The notes under the pieces were generated by a model. The model worked only from the letters and a program-made list of their open reading frames with translations, had not been told where the DNA came from and searched no databases. From the NCBI GenBank assembly GCA_964020085.1, contig OZ026595.1, positions 14,269,414-14,333,413 of the forward strand: 64,000 nucleotides of DNA, given 5' to 3'. Shown piece after piece: positions 29,402 through 40,329 of the stretch (its first letter is position 1; every line of letters starts with the position of its first letter). A program made the position numbers and the translations under genes. Origin of the DNA: Micromussa lordhowensis. Its lineage: Eukaryota; Cnidaria; Anthozoa; Scleractinia; Lobophylliidae.

Positions 29402-32400
29402 TCATTGTTGGCGCAAAATAAACAAAACAGCTGTCATTGTTGGCAGAAAATAAACAAAACAGCTGTAATTGTTGGCCCGAAATAAACAAAACGGCTGTAA
29501 TTGTTGGCGCGAAATAAACAAAACAGCTGTCATTGTTGACGTAAAATAAACAAAACAGCTGTCATTGTTGGCAGAAAATAAAGAAAACAGCTGTAATTGT
29601 TGGCCTGAAATAAACAAAAGAGCTGTAATTGTTGGCGCGAAATAAACAAAACAGCTGTCATTGTTGGCGCGAAATAAACAAAACAGCTGTCATTGTTGGC
29701 GAGAAATACACAAAACAGCTGTCGTTGTTGGCGCAAGAGGTGTCATTGTTGGTCCGAAATAAACAAAACGGCTGTAATTGTTGGCGCAAAATAAACAAAA
29801 CAGCTGTAATTGTTGGCGCGAAATAAACACAACAGCTGTAATTGTTGGCGAGAACTAAACAAGACAGCTGTCATTGTTGGCGTAACATTGTTGGCGCAAA
29901 ATACACAAAAGAGCTGTAATTCTTGGCGTAAAAGAAACAAAACAGCTGTAATTGTTGGCGTAAAATAAACAAAACAGCTGTAATTGTTGGCGTAAAATAA
30001 ACAAAACAGCTGTAATTGTTGGCGCAAAATAAACAAAACAGCTGTAATTGTTGCCGTAAAATAAACAAAAGAGCTGTAATTGTTGGCGCGAAATAAACAA
30101 AACAGCTGTAATTGTTGGCGAGAAATAAACAAAACAGCTGTCACTGTTAGCGTAACATTGTTGGCGCAAAATAAACAAAACAGCTATAATTGTTGGCGCA
30201 AAATAAACAAAACAGCTGTAATTGTTGGCGCGAAATAAACACAACGGCTGTAAATGTTGGCGTAAAATAAACAAAACAGCTGTAATTGTTGGCGAGAAAT
30301 AAACAAAAGAGCTGTAATTGTTGGCGAGAAATAAACAAAACAGCTGTCATTGTTGGCGCAAAATAAACAAAACAGCTGTCATTGTTGGCGCGAAATAAAC
30401 AAAACAGCTGTCATTGTTGGCGCAAAATAAACAAAACAGCTGTAATTGTTGGCGTAAAATAAACAAAACAGCTGTAATTGTTGGCGCAAAATAAACAAAA
30501 CAGCTGTAATTGTTGGCGTAAAATAAACAAAACAGCTGTAATTGTTGGCGCGAAATAAACACAACAGCTGTAATTGTTGGCGAGAACTAAACAAAACAGC
30601 TGTCATTGTTGGCGTAACATTGTTGGCACAAAATAAACAAAACAGCTGTAATTGTTGGCGGAAAATAAACAAAACAGCTGTAATTGTTGGCGTAAAATAA
30701 ACAAAACAGCTGTCATTGTTGGCAGAAAATAAACAAAACAGCTGTAATTGTTGGCACGAAATAAACAAAACGGCTGTAATTGTTGGCGCGAAATAAACAA
30801 AACAGCTGTCATTGTTGACGTAAAATAAACAAAACAGCTGTCATTGTTGGCAGAAAATAAAGAAAACAGCTGTAATTGTTGGCCTGAAATAAACAAAAGA
30901 GCTGTAATTGTTGGCGCGAAATAAACAAAACAGCTGTCATTGTTGGCGCGAAATAAACAAAACAGCTGTCATTGTTGGCGAGAAATACACAAAACAGCTG
31001 TCATTGTTGGCGCAAGAGGTGTCATTGTTGGCCCGAAATAAACAAAACGGCTGTAATTGTTGGCGCGAAATAAACAAAACAGCTGTAATTGTTGGCGCGA
31101 AATAAACACAACAGCTGTAATTGTTGGCGAGAACTAAACAAAACAGCTGTCATTGTTGGCGTAACATTGTTGGCGCAAAATACACAAAAGAGCTGTAATT
31201 CTTGGCGTAAAAGAAACAAAACAGCTGTAATTGTTGGCGTAAAATAAACAAAACAGCTGTAATTGTTGGCGTAAAATAAACAAAACAGCTGTAATTGTTG
31301 GCGCAAAATAAACAAAACAGCTGTAATTGTTGCCGTAAAGTAAACAAAAGAGCTGTAATTGTTGGCGCGAAATAAACAAAACAGCTGTAATTGTTGGCGA
31401 GAAATAAACAAAACAGCTGTCACTGTTAGCGTAACATTGTTGGCGCAAAATAAACAAAACAGCTATAATTGTTGGCGCAAAATAAACAAAACAGCTGTAA
31501 TTGTTGGCGCGAAATAAACACAACGGCTGTAAATGTTGGCGTAAAATAAACAAAACAGCTGTAATTGTTGGCGAGAAATAAACAAAAGAGCTGTAATTGT
31601 TGGCGAGAAATAAACAAAACAGCTGTCATTGTTGGCGCAAAATAAACAAAACAGCTGTCATTGTTGGCGCGAAATAAACAAAACAGCTGTCATTGTTGGC
31701 GCAAAATAAACAAAACAGCTGTAATTGTTGGCGTAAAATAAACAAAACAGCTGTAATTGTTGGCGCAAAATAAACAAAACAGCTGTAATTGTTGGCGTAA
31801 AATAAACAAAACAGCTGTAATTGTTGGCGCGAAATAAACACAACAGCTGTAATTGTTGGCGAGAACTAAACAAAACAGCTGTCATTGTTGGCGTAACATT
31901 GTTGGCACAAAATAAACAAAACAGCTGTAATTGTTGGCGGAAAATAAACAAAACAGCTGTAATTGTTGGCGTAAAATAAACAAAAGAGCTGTCATTGTTG
32001 GCAGAAAATAAACAAAACAGCTGTAATTGTTGGCACGAAATAAACAAAACGGCTGTAATTGTTGGCGCGAAATAAACAAAACAGCTGTCATTGTTGACGT
32101 AAAATAAACAAAACAGCTGTCATTGTTGGCAGAAAATAAAGAAAACAGCTGTAATTGTTGGCCTGAAATAAACAAAAGAGCTGTAATTGTTGGCGCGAAA
32201 TAAACAAAACAGCTGTCATTGTTGGCGCGAAATAAACAAAACAGCTGTCATTGTTGGCGAGAAATACACAAAACAGCTGTCATTGTTGGCGCAAGAGGTG
32301 TCATTGTTGGCCCGAAATAAACAAAACGGCTGTAATTGTTGGCGCGAAATAAACAAAACAGCTGTAATTGTTGGCGCGAAATAAACACAACAGCTGTAAT

Positions 32401-33090
32401 TGTTGGCGAGAACTAAACAAAACAGCTGTCATTGTTGGCGTAACATTGTTGGCGCAAAATACACAAAAGAGCTGTAATTCTTGGCGTAAAAGAAACAAAA
32501 CAGCTGTAATTGTTGGCGTAAAATAAACAAAACAGCTGTAATTGTTGGCGTAAAATAAACAAAACAGCTGTAATTGTTGGCGCAAAATAAACAAAACAGC
32601 TGTAATTGTTGCCGTAAAGTAAACAAAAGAGCTGTAATTGTTGGCGCGAAATAAACAAAACAGCTGTAATTGTTGGCGAGAAATAAACAAAACAGCTGTC
32701 ACTGTTAGCGTAACATTGTTGGCGCAAAATAAAAAAAACAGCTATAATTGTTGGCGCAAAATAAACAAAACAGCTGTAATTGTTGGCGCGAAATAAACAC
32801 AACGGCTGTAATTGTTGGCGTAAAATAAACAAAACAGCTGTAAGTGTTGGCGAGAAATAAACAAAAGAGCTGTAATTCTTGGCGAGAAATAAACAAAACA
32901 GCTGTCATTGTTGGCGCAAAATAAACAAAACAGCTGTCATTGTTGGCGCGAAATAAACAAAACAGCTGTCATTGTTGGCGCAAAATAAACAAAACACCTG
33001 TAATTGTTGGCGTAAAATAAACAAAACAGCTGTAATTGTTGGCGCAAAATAAACAAAACAGCTGTAATTGTTGGTGTAAAATAAACAAAA
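29402..33090. repeat. Higher-order repeat, period 1,279 bp, about three copies
   Basis: Landmarks at 29855, 31134 and 32413 are spaced exactly 1,279 bp apart and share private variants, such as the short unit containing GCAAGAGGTGTCATTG near 29732, 31012 and 32291. The third copy is interrupted by the LINE insertion at 33103. Confidence 0.9.
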
Positions 33091-33101
33091 CAGCTGTAAT
33101 T

Positions 33102-33104
<3 letters not shown>
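33090..33104. repeat. Target-site duplication, left copy
   Basis: ACAGCTGTAATTGTT, identical to 38607-38621, directly adjoins the poly(T) (the last two T bases are shared with it). Without the duplication the array would resume at GGCG. Instead it resumes at ACAGCTG, so 15 bp (at least 13) were duplicated at insertion. Confidence 0.9.
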
Positions 33105-33137
<33 letters not shown>

Positions 33138-33462
33138 TTGAAATAACTTTTATTTGCTCACAATACATCCAGTTATATGGTTTACGTTACTCAACTAAAA
33201 TGACAATACATCTACGTACAGAACTTAGAGTTACGACACAGCTACATTACATTACTTACAATACTTTTAAAATACTCTACATTTCTTTCGATTTACACTT
33301 TTTGCAATGTTGTAGTCACTAACTTTTTTGTTTCATACGAACAATTATTTAAGAAAACAAAAGATAACATTGAAACCTAACAGAACGTGAATAAAAATAA
33401 AAAAACGAAGTAAAGTAAACATAAGTGGCACATCTTGCGAGACAGAGAGTGTCTTGGGCAGC

Positions 33463-36400
33463 TCAGGCTAGTGTGGTCCATTTTGCTCTGAAATTCGTTA
33501 GTGTATTATTTTTAAAAGCAATTGTACGTTCACAACGAATTTTTTCATTGAGTAACAGGCTGAAAATTTCAAAGCTGGGAGAGGCTTTATTTAACCACGA
33601 AAGGAAGATGTGGTATTTTGCAATAATAACAAAATGGTTAAGGGCTTGAAAAAAATTTGATTCTGGTTTATAACCATACAAAATGTCTGTTGCATTTAAG
33701 ACGACAGTCTCTGATCGCTTTTTGTTCCACCAGGCGATTACCAGTTGCCAGAATGTTTGAGTTCTGGGACATTCATAAAGGAGGTGAAGTAAATTTTCGT
33801 AGGGGTTGCCACAACGATCACAGCTCGGAGATGTTTTCAACTTCATTTTGTAAAGTTTATAGTTAGTGGGTAGAATGTTATGTATCACCTTATATTGAAA
33901 ACATCTAAGTTTATTTTCCATTGTGACCTTGAAAGGTAATTCATAGATAGCTTTTACCGGAAGATTTTGTTCGTCTAGTTTCCTTTCTATGTTCGAGGGC
34001 TTGTGCGTTTCCAGCACAAGCATTTTACGAGCAATTTTGGCAGTGACGTTCAGAGAAGTGAGGTTGTGTTCGTCACTGTTGTTGTGAGTTTCTTCTGAAT
34101 TAAGAATTGACCTTTTCCATGCATCAGGGATAGCAGAAAGGAGACCGCTATAAGTTAAAAAGTTCACTGACAAACCATATCTTTGTTGAAACTCAAATCT
34201 CGATAAAAAGTTCCTGTTTTCGTTTAAAAGGTGTTGAATTTTAAAAATCCCTTTTTTATACCAGGACGAGTAAAACACTGGTTTCCCATCTATTCTTATG
34301 AAACGGTTGTTCCAAATAATTTCATGCTGATAGTCATCTCCTGTGGAAGGGTTCTTAGAATGTAGCTCTTGCCAAACAGTCAGTATATCTCTGTAGAACT
34401 TTGGCACATGCGGGGCCAAATTTAAATCACGAATATCAAAATTGCAATCAAAGATCGCTCGGCCTCCATACTGAGAAGTGGCCGAAGAGAAGAGAGAGCA
34501 CCATTTGCTACCGTCTGCTTCACATAAGCGTTTAACCCACGCTGCTTTAAGGGATTTAACCACCATGGTGAAGTCAACCATATTGAGACCACCCTTATCC
34601 ACTGGACCTATGATGGTGTGACGTTTTACCTTGTCTGGCTTAAAGTTCCAGATAAATTTGAAGCAGATATCGTTCACTTTTTCAGCGAAGTTCGGGGGCA
34701 CTGTAAGAACAGATGCATTGTAAACTAGCTTAGAAATGGCGAGCGTCTTAACGATACAAATCCTTCCTATGAGAGTTAAGTTCCTGGTCGTCCATTGATT
34801 TAAGACTTTCTTCAGCGTTACAAGCTTTTCTTCAAAATTAATTCTGTAGCTAGTGTTGGAGTCATAGGCGAAGGCAACACCTAGCGCAAATACATATTCT
34901 TCCGGCCACGCAATGTGAAATGGAGCGAGTTTGCCTAAGTGACGTTTTAGGCTTCCAAGCCACATCCCTTCCGTTTTTGATATATTTATTTTCAGTCCGG
35001 AACAGGCTCCAAAATCATCTAACAGTTTGAATAAGTGGTTAGCAGAGCACTCATCTTTTATAAAAGCTGTAAGGTCGTCTGCATACATACTTAGTTTTAA
35101 TTCAGTCTCATTAATTCTCAGACCATGGATGTTTTCATTTTGTCTGATCGCTTGGGCAAGTACCTCTATTGCCAACACAAAAAGAAGCCCCGATAAGGGG
35201 CAACCCTGTCGAACGCCTCTATAGAGCTGAAAAAAGTCTGACGCGTAACCATTGTTCATAACACAGCTCGTGATATTAGTGTAAAAGGTGTGGATCCATT
35301 TTCGGAACATCGGGCCAAAGTTCATGACCTCGAGTACTTTGAACAGGTAATTCCATTCTAAGGAATCAAACGCTTTTTCAAAATCTATGAAAAGTAGCAT
35401 GCCTGGCAAGTTTTTTTTCTCATAGAACTCCATTACATCAGAAATCAACCGAATGTTTTCTCCAATAAAGCGATTTTTGACATAGCCCGTTTGATCTCTA
35501 TTGATCACTTCTGGCAAGACTTTCTCTAATCGCATTGCAATACATTTCGTGGCTATTTTGTAGTCAACGTTCAACAACGTGATCGGTCGCCAATTTTTTA
35601 GGAGGAGGGGGTCTTTGTTCTTTTTTGGCAGCAGGGAAATCACTCCCCTTTTTTGTGATATCGACATTTCGCCACACTGATAGGCATCGTTTAGACAGTC
35701 CTTTAAAGGGGTTGCAACATATTCCCAAAAGCACAAGTAAAATTCCACGGTGAGTCCGTCAGAACCCGGGGTTTTGTTTTTCGCAAATTGTTTGAGAGCA
35801 GATAGGCATTCCTCTTCGGAGAGAAGTCCTTCACAAGCTTTCTGTTGTTCACTGTCAAGTGTTTTTATGTCATTACAATTTACAAAAGGCGATGCAGAAG
35901 CATCAAATGAGTCCTCTGATATTTGGGAGGAGTACAAGGTTTTATAAAAGTTTTCCATTTCGAGCAAGATCTTATTCGGCTCTTCCAGATATTGGTTTTC
36001 ATTTGATTTCAATTTGACAATATGTTTTCTTTCATACGCGCGCTTTTCTAAATTCGTAAAGTATTTGCTATTTCTTTCGCCGTGCTCATACCACCTAGCT
36101 CTGCTTCTCACAATCGCACCTTTTGTTTTATGTTCGGCGATTTTTTGTAATTCAAGTCTGACACGTTCAGCTTCTTTTGCTAACTTTGTATCCTGAGGAT
36201 TTTGATCGAGAAGCACATTCAGCTGTTTTAACTTGCAGAGTAGGTCTATTTCTTTTCCCTTCTTATCCTTGGAAATCCGCTTAGAAAAGCGAATGCAAAA
36301 GTCCCTAATCTCCATTTTTATCATTTCCCAATAGAGTCTCTTATCTTCGATGTCACGATGCTTTTCTTTTGCATATATTATAAAGAATTTCAAGTGTGTC

Positions 36401-37194
36401 ACGAATTCCTCGTTATCAAGGAGGGAGTTATTAAATTTCCAAAATCCTGGACCAGACGATTTTTGATTATTGTTATATTGCATCTCCACGTAAATCGGGC
36501 TATGATCTGAATCATAATAAGACTTTACATCTGTTTTACTAGTGCGAGGAATTAAGTGCCTCGAAATAAGCCAATAATCTAATCTACATCTTATCTTTCC
36601 TGAGCTGTTTTGCCACGTAAATCGTGCGTCGGATGGATGTTGGAGTCTCCAAATGTCGACAAGGTTTAAATTACTGCTCATTTCGACTATGCTTTGAATG
36701 ACGTTTTTCCTCCAAATAATATCTTTTCCGCCTATTTTATCAATATTTTCGAGAGGACAATTAAAGTCTCCTCCAAGTATGAGATTTGCATTTACATGTG
36801 GGCGTAACTTACTCGTTAGTTGAGTATAAAAATCGACCTGAAGAGTTTGGTCGTTGGGAGCGTAAATATTGGCCAAACAAAACTCTTCGTCTTGTATTGT
36901 AAGATTAACAATAAGGACTCTCCCATTTTTGTCACCGCTTATGCTAGTGTTTTCAACTTTTAGAGTTGGTCGAATGAGAATCATCACACCCCTGCTATGT
37001 TTTGAGCCATGAGAGTAGAAAATATCTCCTCCCCATTCCGCGCTCCAGACATTTTCGATTGTTTTGTCGCTATAAGTTTCTTGTAAAAAAATTATATCGT
37101 ATTTGCCATTGTGAAGCCACCGAAATAAGTTCCTGCGTTTGATCGCCTTGTTGATGCCTCTAATATTCAAAGAAATACATTTCAGACTCATCAT
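33463..37194 (-). CDS. LINE ORF2: APE endonuclease plus reverse transcriptase
   Basis: Encodes the enzyme for target-primed reverse transcription. The frame is open from a TTG at 37263, but the first ATG is at 37194, directly followed by a second ATG and by the endonuclease start (MMSLKCISLNIRG), so I choose 37194 (1,243 aa). Endonuclease landmarks in order: LNIRG, LQET, IYAPN, GGDFNCP and SDHSP (about the first 240 residues). Reverse transcriptase landmarks: NWRPITLLN, FIDFEKAFD, RQGCPLS and the catalytic YADD encoded at 35074-35085. Near the C-terminus is CDRCGNPYENLLHLLYEC, a CCHC-like zinc-binding motif seen in L1/Tx1-type proteins. There are no stops or frame breaks, so the protein may be functional. 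It acts with ORF1p on the element's own RNA. Confidence 0.95.
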   Translation of the reverse strand: MMSLKCISLNIRGINKAIKRRNLFRWLHNGKYDIIFLQETYSDKTIENVWSAEWGGDIFYSHGSKHSRGVMILIRPTLKVENTSISGDKNGRVLIVNLTIQDEEFCLANIYAPNDQTLQVDFYTQLTSKLRPHVNANLILGGDFNCPLENIDKIGGKDIIWRKNVIQSIVEMSSNLNLVDIWRLQHPSDARFTWQNSSGKIRCRLDYWLISRHLIPRTSKTDVKSYYDSDHSPIYVEMQYNNNQKSSGPGFWKFNNSLLDNEEFVTHLKFFIIYAKEKHRDIEDKRLYWEMIKMEIRDFCIRFSKRISKDKKGKEIDLLCKLKQLNVLLDQNPQDTKLAKEAERVRLELQKIAEHKTKGAIVRSRARWYEHGERNSKYFTNLEKRAYERKHIVKLKSNENQYLEEPNKILLEMENFYKTLYSSQISEDSFDASASPFVNCNDIKTLDSEQQKACEGLLSEEECLSALKQFAKNKTPGSDGLTVEFYLCFWEYVATPLKDCLNDAYQCGEMSISQKRGVISLLPKKNKDPLLLKNWRPITLLNVDYKIATKCIAMRLEKVLPEVINRDQTGYVKNRFIGENIRLISDVMEFYEKKNLPGMLLFIDFEKAFDSLEWNYLFKVLEVMNFGPMFRKWIHTFYTNITSCVMNNGYASDFFQLYRGVRQGCPLSGLLFVLAIEVLAQAIRQNENIHGLRINETELKLSMYADDLTAFIKDECSANHLFKLLDDFGACSGLKINISKTEGMWLGSLKRHLGKLAPFHIAWPEEYVFALGVAFAYDSNTSYRINFEEKLVTLKKVLNQWTTRNLTLIGRICIVKTLAISKLVYNASVLTVPPNFAEKVNDICFKFIWNFKPDKVKRHTIIGPVDKGGLNMVDFTMVVKSLKAAWVKRLCEADGSKWCSLFSSATSQYGGRAIFDCNFDIRDLNLAPHVPKFYRDILTVWQELHSKNPSTGDDYQHEIIWNNRFIRIDGKPVFYSSWYKKGIFKIQHLLNENRNFLSRFEFQQRYGLSVNFLTYSGLLSAIPDAWKRSILNSEETHNNSDEHNLTSLNVTAKIARKMLVLETHKPSNIERKLDEQNLPVKAIYELPFKVTMENKLRCFQYKVIHNILPTNYKLYKMKLKTSPSCDRCGNPYENLLHLLYECPRTQTFWQLVIAWWNKKRSETVVLNATDILYGYKPESNFFQALNHFVIIAKYHIFLSWLNKASPSFEIFSLLLNEKIRCERTIAFKNNTLTNFRAKWTTLA

Positions 37195-37349
37195 TGCATA
37201 TACAGTTAAACTCAACACTTGCAAGGCCGCAACAAAGCACGCTCTATCCAGAAGGTGTGCCAAACCAAGTTATTACAAAAGAACATTACACTTACAAAAA
37301 CATCTAACAAAATACACATACTAATTAAGCCGCTTAGCGACTTGTTGTA

Positions 37350-37409
37350 TAGAAGAGATACTGTTGGTGTACACCAAAATTCCGTATTAGTTTTGGTTAA
37401 TCTCTTCTA
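37350..37409 (-). promoter_or_regulatory. Inter-ORF hairpin 1 of the LINE
   Basis: Perfect 10-bp arms (TAGAAGAGAT at 37350-37359 and ATCTCTTCTA at 37400-37409) enclose a 40-nt loop. The loop contains the perfect 14-bp palindrome TTGGTGTACACCAA (37364-37377). It lies between ORF1 and ORF2, where it could affect ORF2 translation. The function is unknown. Confidence 0.6.
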
Positions 37410-37471
37410 CAATTCCCCGCGCATGAGTTAGAAATTCAGATTTTTGTATGTTGATTGATAACCTGCTATCA

Positions 37472-37497
37472 GGCTTTCTTCGAAGAAGAAGAAAGCC
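37472..37497 (-). promoter_or_regulatory. Inter-ORF hairpin 2 of the LINE
   Basis: 10-bp perfect arms (GGCTTTCTTC and GAAGAAAGCC) with a 6-nt loop, between ORF1 and ORF2 on the element RNA. The strength of the stem is visible. A role in translation or RNA recognition is only a possibility. Confidence 0.6.
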
Positions 37498-37653
37498 CGT
37501 TCACGGGTTCGCTAATTAAAGGCAAAGAACGATAAGAAAAAGTAAACCAAGCAGGTCACAAACTTTCTTCATGAATGGGTGCGATGCCCGTGCATGCAGT
37601 AACTAAGCAAAATTAAACTACTAGCAGAGAAACTAATAATAGATTTAATAGAT

Positions 37654-38526
37654 TTAAAATCTGTCTAAATCCTCTTGGCTGTATATTCTAACTGGTTGAT
37701 CAGCTAATGATATTTTCATAAAGATTTTACCGTCTATTGTCCAAGCACTGTGCCACTGCTTCGACTTCTTGCGCCTCCAGACTTCTGCAAAGAGTTCGCG
37801 TCGCATTCTCGTCAAATTTTCGTTGATGTACACGATGCCAGCACCTTGAAAAATTTGGTTCAAGTTTTTATTCTTGAGACTTTTGCGAGCTCCATATAGC
37901 TCCTTCTTTGCACGGTAAGATTTGAACCTGACGATAATCGGCTTTGGTTTGCTTCGGTTCCTGCCTGTAAACAATCTGTGACAAATGTCAATGTCGTCAC
38001 CTCGAATCGTAACATTAAGCGCTTTTCCAAGTGTAATAACTTGCTCGGCTAGGTTTTCGTCTGTTTGCTCTGGTATACCGTGTATTTCCAAATTGTGCTT
38101 GCGGGTGTATTGTTCGAGATCATCAATTTGATTAATCGCCGTCCCCAAGTCGACATACAATTGGTCCCGCTCTTCGTTAGCTTGGCTTAGAGATTTCTTA
38201 AGGGAATTCACTTCACTTTTCAGCTTCTTATTCTCAGTCGCTAAATCCTCCATTTTAGTGATATGGAACTCCAGTGACTTCTGAAGATCGTTGTACTGTT
38301 CACGAATGACTTTATGTTCCTCGAGGAGTTTGTTCGTATTTGCTTGGATGTTGTTTAAGACTTTCCAGATCTCTGACAAATCCGCCATGTTAGGTTCTGT
38401 AAACTTCACGGTTTTTGAAGGCGGCTTCTCGGTTTCTGGAGAAGAGCTACCACTGCTTCTTTCAACACGTTTACCTGGGAAGTAGTAAGTTATTCGTTCT
38501 TCCTGTCGTGTTTCCTTATCATCCAT
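37654..38526 (-). CDS. LINE ORF1: coiled-coil RNA-binding protein
   Basis: The first ATG is at 38526 and gives 290 aa. The open frame extends nine codons further upstream only to a TTG. The N-terminal part is polar and Ser-rich (ERSSGSSSPETEKPPSK). A long heptad-like region follows (about residues 50-140, DLSEIWKVLNN to QIDDLEQYT). Then comes RKHNLEIHGIPEQ, which matches the start of the RRM-like domain of L1 ORF1 proteins. The C-terminal part is basic (RMRRELFAEVWRRKKSKQWH). By family knowledge it would trimerise and coat element RNA. It lies upstream of ORF2 on the same transcript, separated by a 459-nt structured region. Confidence 0.88.
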   Translation of the reverse strand: MDDKETRQEERITYYFPGKRVERSSGSSSPETEKPPSKTVKFTEPNMADLSEIWKVLNNIQANTNKLLEEHKVIREQYNDLQKSLEFHITKMEDLATENKKLKSEVNSLKKSLSQANEERDQLYVDLGTAINQIDDLEQYTRKHNLEIHGIPEQTDENLAEQVITLGKALNVTIRGDDIDICHRLFTGRNRSKPKPIIVRFKSYRAKKELYGARKSLKNKNLNQIFQGAGIVYINENLTRMRRELFAEVWRRKKSKQWHSAWTIDGKIFMKISLADQPVRIYSQEDLDRF

Positions 38527-38606
38527 TCCTAACAACCACAGCGGGGAATTCAAAGGCAGACTACGAAAACGTGCTGCCGACCGCCATTAGACCGTTCCCA
38601 GTCTCC

Positions 38607-38621
38607 ACAGCTGTAATTGTT
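38607..38621. repeat. Target-site duplication, right copy
   Basis: ACAGCTGTAATTGTT at the 5' end of the LINE. The preceding bases (CAGTCTCC) belong to the element and the following GGCGCGAAA is normal array. Confidence 0.9.
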
Positions 38622-40329
38622 GGCGCGAAATAAACACAACAGCTGTAATTGTTGGCGAGAACTAAACAAAACAGCTGTCATTGTTGGCGTAACATTGTTG
38701 GCGCAAAATAAACAAAACAGCTGTAATTGTTGGCGCAAAATAAACAAAACAGCTGTAATTGTTGGCGTAAAATAAACAAAAGAGCTGTAATTGTTGGCGC
38801 GAAATAAACAAAACAGCTGTAATTGTTGGCGAGAAATAAACAAAACAGCTGTCATTGTTGGCGTAACATTGTTGGCGCAAAATAAAGAAAACAGCTGTAA
38901 TTGTTGGCGCAAAATAAACAAAACAGCTGTAATTGTTGGCGCGAAATAAACACAACAGCTGTAATTGTTGGCGAGAACTAAACAAAACAGCTGTCATTGT
39001 TGGCGTAACATTGTTGGCGCAAAATAAACAAAACAGCTGTAATTGTTGGCGCAAAATAAACAAAACAGCTGTAATTGTTGGCGTAAAATAAACAAAAGAG
39101 CTGTAATTGTTGGCGCGAAATAAACAAAACAGCTGTAATTGTTGGCGAGAAATAAACAAAACAGCTGTCATTGTTGGCGTAACATTGTTGGCGCAAAATA
39201 AAGAAAACAGCTGTAATTGTTGGCGCAAAATAAATAAAACAGCTGTAATTGTTGGCGCGAAATAAACACAACAGCTGTAATTGTTGGGGTAAAATAAACA
39301 AAACAGCTGTAATTGTTGCCGAGAAATAAACAAAACAGCTGTAATTGTTGGCGAGAAATAAACAAAACAGCTGTCATTGTTGGCGCAAAATAAACAAAAC
39401 AGCTGTCATTATTGGCGCGAAATAGACAAAACAGCTGTCATTTTTGGCGCAAAATAAACAAAACAGCTGTAATTGTTGGCGTAAAATAAACAAAACAGCT
39501 GTAATTGTTGGCGTAAAATAAACAAAACAGCTGTAATTGTTGGCGCGAAATAAACACAACAGCTGTAATTGTTGGCGAGAACTAAACAAAACGGCTGTCA
39601 TTGTTGGCGTAACATTGTTGGCGCAAAATAAACAAAAGAGCTGTAATTCTTGGCGTAAAAGAAACAAAACAGCTGTAATTGTTGGCGTAAAATAAACAAA
39701 ACAGCTGTAATTGTTGGCGTAAAATAAACAAAACAGCTGTAATTGTTGGCGCAAAATAAACAAAACAGCTGTAATTGTTGCCGTAAAATAAACAAAAGAG
39801 TTGTAATTGTTGGCGCGAAATAAACAAAACAGCTGTAATTGTTGGCGAGAAATAAACAAAACAGCTGTCACTGTTGGCGTAACATTGTTGGCCCAAAATA
39901 AACAAAACAGCTGTAATTGTTGGCGCAAAATAAACAAAACAGCTGTAATTGTTGGCGCGAAATAAACACAACAGCTGTAATTGTTGGCGTAAAATAAACA
40001 AAACAGCTGTAATTGTTGCCGAGAAATAAACAAAACAGCTGTAATTGTTGGCGAGAAATAAACAAAACAGCTGTCATTGTTGGCGCAAAATAAACAAAAC
40101 AGCTGTCATTGTTGGCGCGAGATAAACAAAACAGCTGTCATTGTTGGCGCAAAATAAACAAAACAGCTGTAATTGTTGGCGTAAAATAAACAAAACAGCT
40201 GTAATTGTTGGCGCAAAATAAACAAAACAGCTGTAATTGTTGGCGTAAAATAAACAAAACAGCTGTAATTGTTGGCGCGAAATAAACAAAACAGCTGTAA
40301 TTGTTGGCGAGAACTAACCGAAACAGCTG

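Larger units (their letters stand above)
1..33102. repeat. 32-bp minisatellite, left block (about 1,030 units)
   Basis: Direct tandem repeat of a 32-bp unit that begins GGCG and ends ATTGTT, with the cores ATAAACAAAACAGCTG in nearly every copy. The array is already in progress at base 1, so its left end lies outside the window. Units differ mainly at bases 5-6, where the type is CA, CG, TA or AG, and at one base after CAGCTGT, which is A or C. A shortened 14-bp unit (GGCGTAACATTGTT) recurs, and a few diverged units contain TTATCACAAAA. Unit length is constant over most of the block. Single-base indels are rare (for example near 19250 and 21595). The block ends at the poly(T) of the inserted LINE. 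Long open frames on the minus strand here come from the repeat. Confidence 0.97.
33103..38606 (-). mobile_element. Full-length L1/Tx1-like non-LTR retrotransposon (LINE)
   Basis: A 5.5-kb unit inserted inside the 32-bp array, in minus orientation. Order from its 5' end (right): an 80-nt leader (38527-38606), ORF1, a 459-nt inter-ORF region with two hairpins (37195-37653), ORF2, a 326-nt 3' UTR, AATAAA (complement of 33149-33154) and a 34-nt poly(A) (complement of 33103-33136). Both ORFs are open throughout and the flanks carry a perfect 15-bp target-site duplication. Two-ORF layout, APE endonuclease, YADD reverse transcriptase and a C-terminal Cys/His motif place it in the L1/Tx1 group. The exact clade is my inference. 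The intact state argues for recent insertion. Confidence 0.93.

Noticed and set aside
37195..37263. Longer ORF2 starting at 37263 (23 extra residues).
   Set aside because: That codon is TTG. The first ATG is at 37194, immediately before the conserved endonuclease start.
33425..37431. Short plus-strand frames opposite LINE ORF2.
   Set aside because: Shadows of the well-supported minus-strand ORF2 and its UTRs.
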